From: D37C17 sp964551815
GTDB lineage: Bacteria > Fidelibacterota > Marinisomatia > SCGC-AAA003-L08 > D37C17
DNA length: 9,260 bases
Direction of reading: 5' to 3'
Assembly (NCBI GenBank): GCA_964551815.1
Contig: CAZKEL010000072.1
Span: 1-9,260 of the forward strand
In this document: one piece after another, positions 6,444 to 9,260 of the stretch
Numbering within the stretch: position 1 is the stretch's first letter
Layout: each line of letters begins with the position of its first letter
The notes under the pieces: model-generated
Databases searched by the model: none
Seen by the model: only the letters and a program-made list of their open reading frames with translations
What the model was told of the DNA's origin: nothing
Position numbers and translations under genes: made by a program

Positions 6444-8626
6444 GCTTTCGTACCCTTTAAATACATTTTCAAATTACTTTCCTTAATTGCTGAATCAATC
6501 CGGTCAACAATCTGTTTTCTGGTATAGTCCCCTTTTTGAATAACTTTATCAACATTTGCAGTCAAAAATGAATAATCATCTGCAGTAAGATCTTTAGAGG
6601 TAATTACAATAACCGGGACATTATCATACTTTTCACTTGCCTTCATCAATTTTAAAAACTCGAATCCATCCATAACAGGCATAAGCAAATCTAATAAAAT
6701 TAATTCAGGTTTATTTGTCTGCACTTTTTCATAAGCTTCCTCGCCATTAGAGGCTTCATCAACCTGCCAGCCGTCTTTCAGCAGCATTTTTTTCAATATG
6801 ATTCTGGTTGTGGAATCATCATCAACCACCAAGATATGTTTAGACTTCCCCTGTACCTGATATTTATCAAGAAGCCTGCTTAGCATTTTCCAGTTTATGG
6901 GTTTGGCAAGAAAATCTACAACACCAAAGTCTTTCGCCATTTTTTCGTAATCGCCAATGGTTACAATAATTACAGGGATTTTCGACAAAAGTGGAATGCG
7001 CTTTAATTTTTGATATACCGTCCAACCGTCAATATCCGGCATGATAATATCCAGAATGATAATGTCAGGAATGAGTTTTTTTGCTTTTAAGAGACCTTTC
7101 TCTCCATTATTGGCAGTATATACCGAATATCCATCTTTCGTAAGTTTTCTGTTCACCAAATCTAAAAATACAATATCATCATCTATAATAAGTATTTTCC
7201 CCTGGCCTTCCGGCTGACCATTAGTTTTAACAGGTATATCTACAGCTTCATCCAGGGATTTTTGGCTATTTTTTGCATAAATATCCTGAAGAATATAACT
7301 GGTGAAGGTAGAGCCCTTTCCTTCATGACTTTCAACATGGATATATCCTCCCAGTAATTCAGAATACGCCTTAGAAATGGTGAGACCTAACCCTGTACCT
7401 TTAATTTTGCTGTTTTCAGCTTCATTGCCCTGTGTGAATGGTTCAAAAATGGCTTTCATTTTATCTTTAGGAATGCCAATGCCGGAATCCTTCACTTTTA
7501 AAACCAGAAAATGATTCTTATCCATTCGTTCTTGTGAAATAATCAGGTTTATGACACTGTCTTCAGAATTTTTACAGGCATTGGTTATCAGATTAAATAG
7601 AATCTGGCGAATTTTTAGTTCATCCGATCTAATGGATAGTTCTTTTTTTGGAAGTCTTACATCTATTTTATTATTATTGATTCTGGCGTACGGTTCAAGT
7701 GTTTCTTTAACTGAATTGACTAATTCTGCCAAACCAAATTGAGATACATTTACATCAATCTTTTTTACCTCAATTTTTGAAAGATCCAGTATATCATTAA
7801 TGAGTGCCAGCAGGTCCTTCCCTGATTTATGGATTTTTTCCAGATCATCAACCATACCGCTCTGTCCCATTTCAGATGCATCTTCCATGAGAATCTCGCA
7901 AAACCCAATGATCGCATTCAAGGGAGTTCGCAGTTCATGAGACATATTAGCAAGAAATTCCGATTTAGCCTGAGCAGCGGATTCAGCTTTTTCTTTTGCA
8001 AAAAAAAGTTCTTTAGTGCGTTCTCTTATCTTTTTCTCGAGATTTGATTGATATTCCAGCTGTTCTGCTTCAAGGCGTTTCTTCTCAATAACCATTGCCA
8101 CCAGTTCAGAAACAAAGTTGAGTAGTTCTCGATCCTCAACCGTTAATAGATGATTTTTATCATAACTCTGCACCACGACTACCCCAATGATATTCTCACC
8201 AATTTTTAATGGAGATCCCAGCCAGGTTTCAGAGATTGTGCCAATAGGGTTTACTTCTCCTAATTTTTTTAAATCAAGGATATCTTTTTTAGTATAAAGA
8301 AGGGGAACCCCTAATTCGAGGCAATGCCCGGTCATACTTTTTTTCTCAAGCTTTATCTCAGCGGCATCCAGACTTTCTTCATCATGTTTATCTACATAAT
8401 AAGGAAAGTATAGTTTTTCCTTTTCTTTATCAAATATAGCAATATAGAAATTTTCAGCATACATGGATTTGCTGATAATATTATGTATGGATGAATATAG
8501 CTCATGCAAATTGTTCGCATTATGGGCAGCCTTTGCAATTTTAAAAAGGGAGGATTGAACTAATTCAGAACGTTTAAACCGTTTCCGGAGATCTTTAATG
8601 TTTTCGGTATTTTTCTTATTTTTCAT
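6440..8626 (-). CDS. Cytosolic hybrid histidine kinase, GAF-HisKA-HATPase-REC-REC
   Basis: The 728-residue sensor has no membrane segment or signal peptide. Domains in order: a GAF-type sensor (about 28-182), a coiled coil (183-222), HisKA with His230 (ANMSHELRTPLNAIIGF), HATPase_c with N-box Asn345/Asn349, G1 DSGIGIP (380-386), F-box FEPFTQG and G2 GTGLGL (410-415), then receiver 1 (477-590: Asp482-484, Asp526, Thr556, Lys575) and receiver 2 (597-715: Asp602-604, Asp646, Thr676, Lys698 in a VIQKGD context instead of the usual KP). The kinase and both receivers appear competent. The GAF ligand cannot be inferred; an intracellular signal is expected. It heads a signalling cluster with the stand-alone receiver (ATGA overlap) and the receiver-cyclase. 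The ATG at 8626 has no Shine-Dalgarno sequence. The tRNA-Pro gene is 68 bases upstream on the same strand. Confidence 0.95.
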   Translation of the reverse strand: MKNKKNTENIKDLRKRFKRSELVQSSLFKIAKAAHNANNLHELYSSIHNIISKSMYAENFYIAIFDKEKEKLYFPYYVDKHDEESLDAAEIKLEKKSMTGHCLELGVPLLYTKKDILDLKKLGEVNPIGTISETWLGSPLKIGENIIGVVVVQSYDKNHLLTVEDRELLNFVSELVAMVIEKKRLEAEQLEYQSNLEKKIRERTKELFFAKEKAESAAQAKSEFLANMSHELRTPLNAIIGFCEILMEDASEMGQSGMVDDLEKIHKSGKDLLALINDILDLSKIEVKKIDVNVSQFGLAELVNSVKETLEPYARINNNKIDVRLPKKELSIRSDELKIRQILFNLITNACKNSEDSVINLIISQERMDKNHFLVLKVKDSGIGIPKDKMKAIFEPFTQGNEAENSKIKGTGLGLTISKAYSELLGGYIHVESHEGKGSTFTSYILQDIYAKNSQKSLDEAVDIPVKTNGQPEGQGKILIIDDDIVFLDLVNRKLTKDGYSVYTANNGEKGLLKAKKLIPDIIILDIIMPDIDGWTVYQKLKRIPLLSKIPVIIVTIGDYEKMAKDFGVVDFLAKPINWKMLSRLLDKYQVQGKSKHILVVDDDSTTRIILKKMLLKDGWQVDEASNGEEAYEKVQTNKPELILLDLLMPVMDGFEFLKLMKASEKYDNVPVIVITSKDLTADDYSFLTANVDKVIQKGDYTRKQIVDRIDSAIKESNLKMYLKGTKA

Positions 8627-8670
8627 GTTAAAAAAAGATCATTGATTAATAATTAATGAAAGTATTATCG

Positions 8671-8685
8671 GGGATAGTTTATCCC
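8671..8685 (-). terminator. Small perfect hairpin between tRNA-Pro and the kinase gene, possible weak terminator or processing element
   Basis: GGGATA and TATCCC form a six-pair stem around a three-base loop, beginning about ten bases after the tRNA 3' end. No run of T follows on the minus strand (CGATAATACTTTC), so it is not a standard intrinsic terminator. It could mark the end of the tRNA precursor or reduce read-through into the kinase gene. Confidence 0.35.
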
Positions 8686-8694
8686 GCCTCATTG

Positions 8695-8768
8695 TCGAGG
8701 CGAGAGGATTTGAACCTCCGACCCCTGCGTCCCGAACACAGTGCGCTACCGGACTGCGCTACGCCTCG
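8695..8768 (-). tRNA. tRNA-Pro, anticodon CGG
   Basis: The 74-base minus-strand sequence folds into a full cloverleaf. The acceptor stem is CGAGGCG/CGCCTCG (7 pairs) and the D-stem GCGC/GCGC. The anticodon stem CTGTG/CGCAG has one G-T pair, with loop TTCGGGA and anticodon CGG at 8734-8732. The T-stem is GGAGG/CCTCT with loop TTCAAAT. The discriminator is A, and the terminal CCA is not encoded (CAA follows). It decodes the proline codon CCG. CGG plus the tRNA-Pro-like GTAGCGCAG and GGTAGCGCA segments make the assignment firm. A TTGAAA hexamer upstream could be a -35 box, but the matching -10 is poor. The tRNA shares strand and direction with the kinase gene. Confidence 0.95.
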
Positions 8769-8935
8769 AAAACAGGGTAAAATTAAAGTGGTTTTAAAAT
8801 TTCAACCTAAAACTAAAAAAGAGGCTGGTTTAGATTCTGTTCATCCACTCTAAAATAACTTATTCAATTATATATATTGTACATGTATATTATCACAGTA
8901 GATGAAGTCATTTGTCACAACCATTTATTTATTCG

Positions 8936-8941
8936 AAAGGA
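8936..8941 (+). promoter_or_regulatory. Shine-Dalgarno site deciding the MotA start
   Basis: AAAGGA ends four bases before the ATG at 8946. The in-frame ATG at 8877 would add 23 residues (MYMYIITVDEV...) unlike any MotA N-terminus and has no such site, so 8946 is preferred. Confidence 0.65.
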
Positions 8942-8945
8942 ACTT

Positions 8946-9254
8946 ATGTCATTTTCATTAGGAACATTTATAGGTACAGTAGCAGGAATTGGACTTTTTA
9001 TCTATGCAATTGCATCTGGTGGTGCAAAAGACCCCTTTGTATTTTTGCATTTAAATAGTTTTTTAATGGTAATAGGCGGTACCATTGCAGCAACTTTTAT
9101 TGCCTTTAAAGAAAATTATGTACTAAAGGCATTCACCGGAATGATAAACATTTTCAAGCATCTCGATATAAATTCAAAAACTCTTTATGAAGATGTAGGG
9201 AAAATAATGGACTTGCTATATTATACCGGACACCCCAAGAAGCGATATTTATAA
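8946..9254 (+). CDS. motA: MotA-like flagellar stator protein, N-terminal part, cut short by an early stop near the window edge
   Basis: MotA with MotB forms the ion channel that drives the flagellar motor in the inner membrane. Residues 4-23 (SLGTFIGTVAGIGLFIYAIA) and 36-54 (NSFLMVIGGTIAATFIAF) match the first two membrane helices of MotA, including the characteristic VIGGTIAAT, followed by the cytoplasmic ...VLKAFTGMINIF...LYEDVGKIMDL. MotA normally has about 250-290 residues and four helices, with the torque loop next. Here the sequence ceases to look like MotA after Leu90 (base 9215), and a stop follows at 9252-9254 after 102 residues. Neither other frame over the last 45 bases restores a clear MotA continuation. 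A true truncation, a frameshift or poor sequence at a contig end are all possible. The gene diverges from the tRNA and signalling cluster and suggests a flagellated cell. Confidence 0.7.
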   Translation: MSFSLGTFIGTVAGIGLFIYAIASGGAKDPFVFLHLNSFLMVIGGTIAATFIAFKENYVLKAFTGMINIFKHLDINSKTLYEDVGKIMDLLYYTGHPKKRYL

Positions 9255-9260
9255 CTCATA

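Noticed and set aside
8656..8853. Plus-strand open frame of 65 codons containing REDLNLRPLRPEHSALPDCA
   Set aside because: It is the antisense of the tRNA-Pro gene. This peptide is a well-known artefact of translating the complement of a tRNA.
8877..8945. Upstream in-frame ATG for MotA
   Set aside because: The extra 23 residues do not resemble a MotA N-terminus and there is no ribosome binding site; AAAGGA precedes the ATG at 8946.

Overview
This is an AT-rich bacterial window with a long minus-strand signalling and housekeeping gene run and the start of a divergent flagellar gene. The contents suggest a motile, free-living bacterium, probably of the Fibrobacterota-Chlorobiota-Bacteroidota (FCB) breadth (for example Neomarinimicrobiota, Ignavibacteriota or Calditrichota). 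The reasons are the Fibrobacter succinogenes-type paralogous domain, hybrid kinases with tandem receivers, several starts without a Shine-Dalgarno sequence, and short-period intergenic repeats. This placement is an inference from gene content only.

Layout, left to right. (1) 1-416, minus: N-terminal part of a secreted protein entering a Fib_succ_major-type domain, with a good ribosome binding site, a plausible promoter and a perfect CRP-type palindrome upstream. (2) 417-949: a 533-bp gap without a convincing gene. Its right two thirds is a mosaic of degenerate 7-bp and 8-bp phased repeats, including two 59-bp copies of the same module 263 bp apart. (3) 950-4383, minus: leucyl-tRNA synthetase (leuS) and a membrane-anchored or secreted dienelactone-hydrolase-type alpha/beta hydrolase, joined by an ATGA stop/start overlap. 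(4) 4451-8626, minus: a three-gene signalling cluster made of a cytosolic GAF hybrid histidine kinase with two receivers, a stand-alone CheY/DivK-type receiver (ATGA overlap), and a protein with two histidine-kinase dimerisation-like repeats, a receiver, a coiled coil and a class III adenylate cyclase domain. (5) 8695-8768, minus: tRNA-Pro(CGG). (6) 8946-9254, plus: MotA N-terminus that stops prematurely close to the window end.

Working together: the kinase, the free receiver and the receiver-controlled cyclase look like one phosphorelay whose output is cAMP. All residues needed for adenylate (rather than guanylate) cyclase activity are present. The perfect TGTGA-N6-TCACA site in front of the secreted-protein gene would be a natural target for a cAMP-responsive CRP/FNR-family regulator, though no such regulator is encoded here. 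leuS and the hydrolase follow the cyclase after only 67 bp with no visible terminator, so they may be partly co-transcribed with it.

No defence system, CRISPR array, insertion sequence or integrase was seen. The two points most worth a second look are the cyclase architecture (a duplicated dimerisation/phosphoacceptor module without an ATPase domain) and the heptad-phased repeat mosaic.
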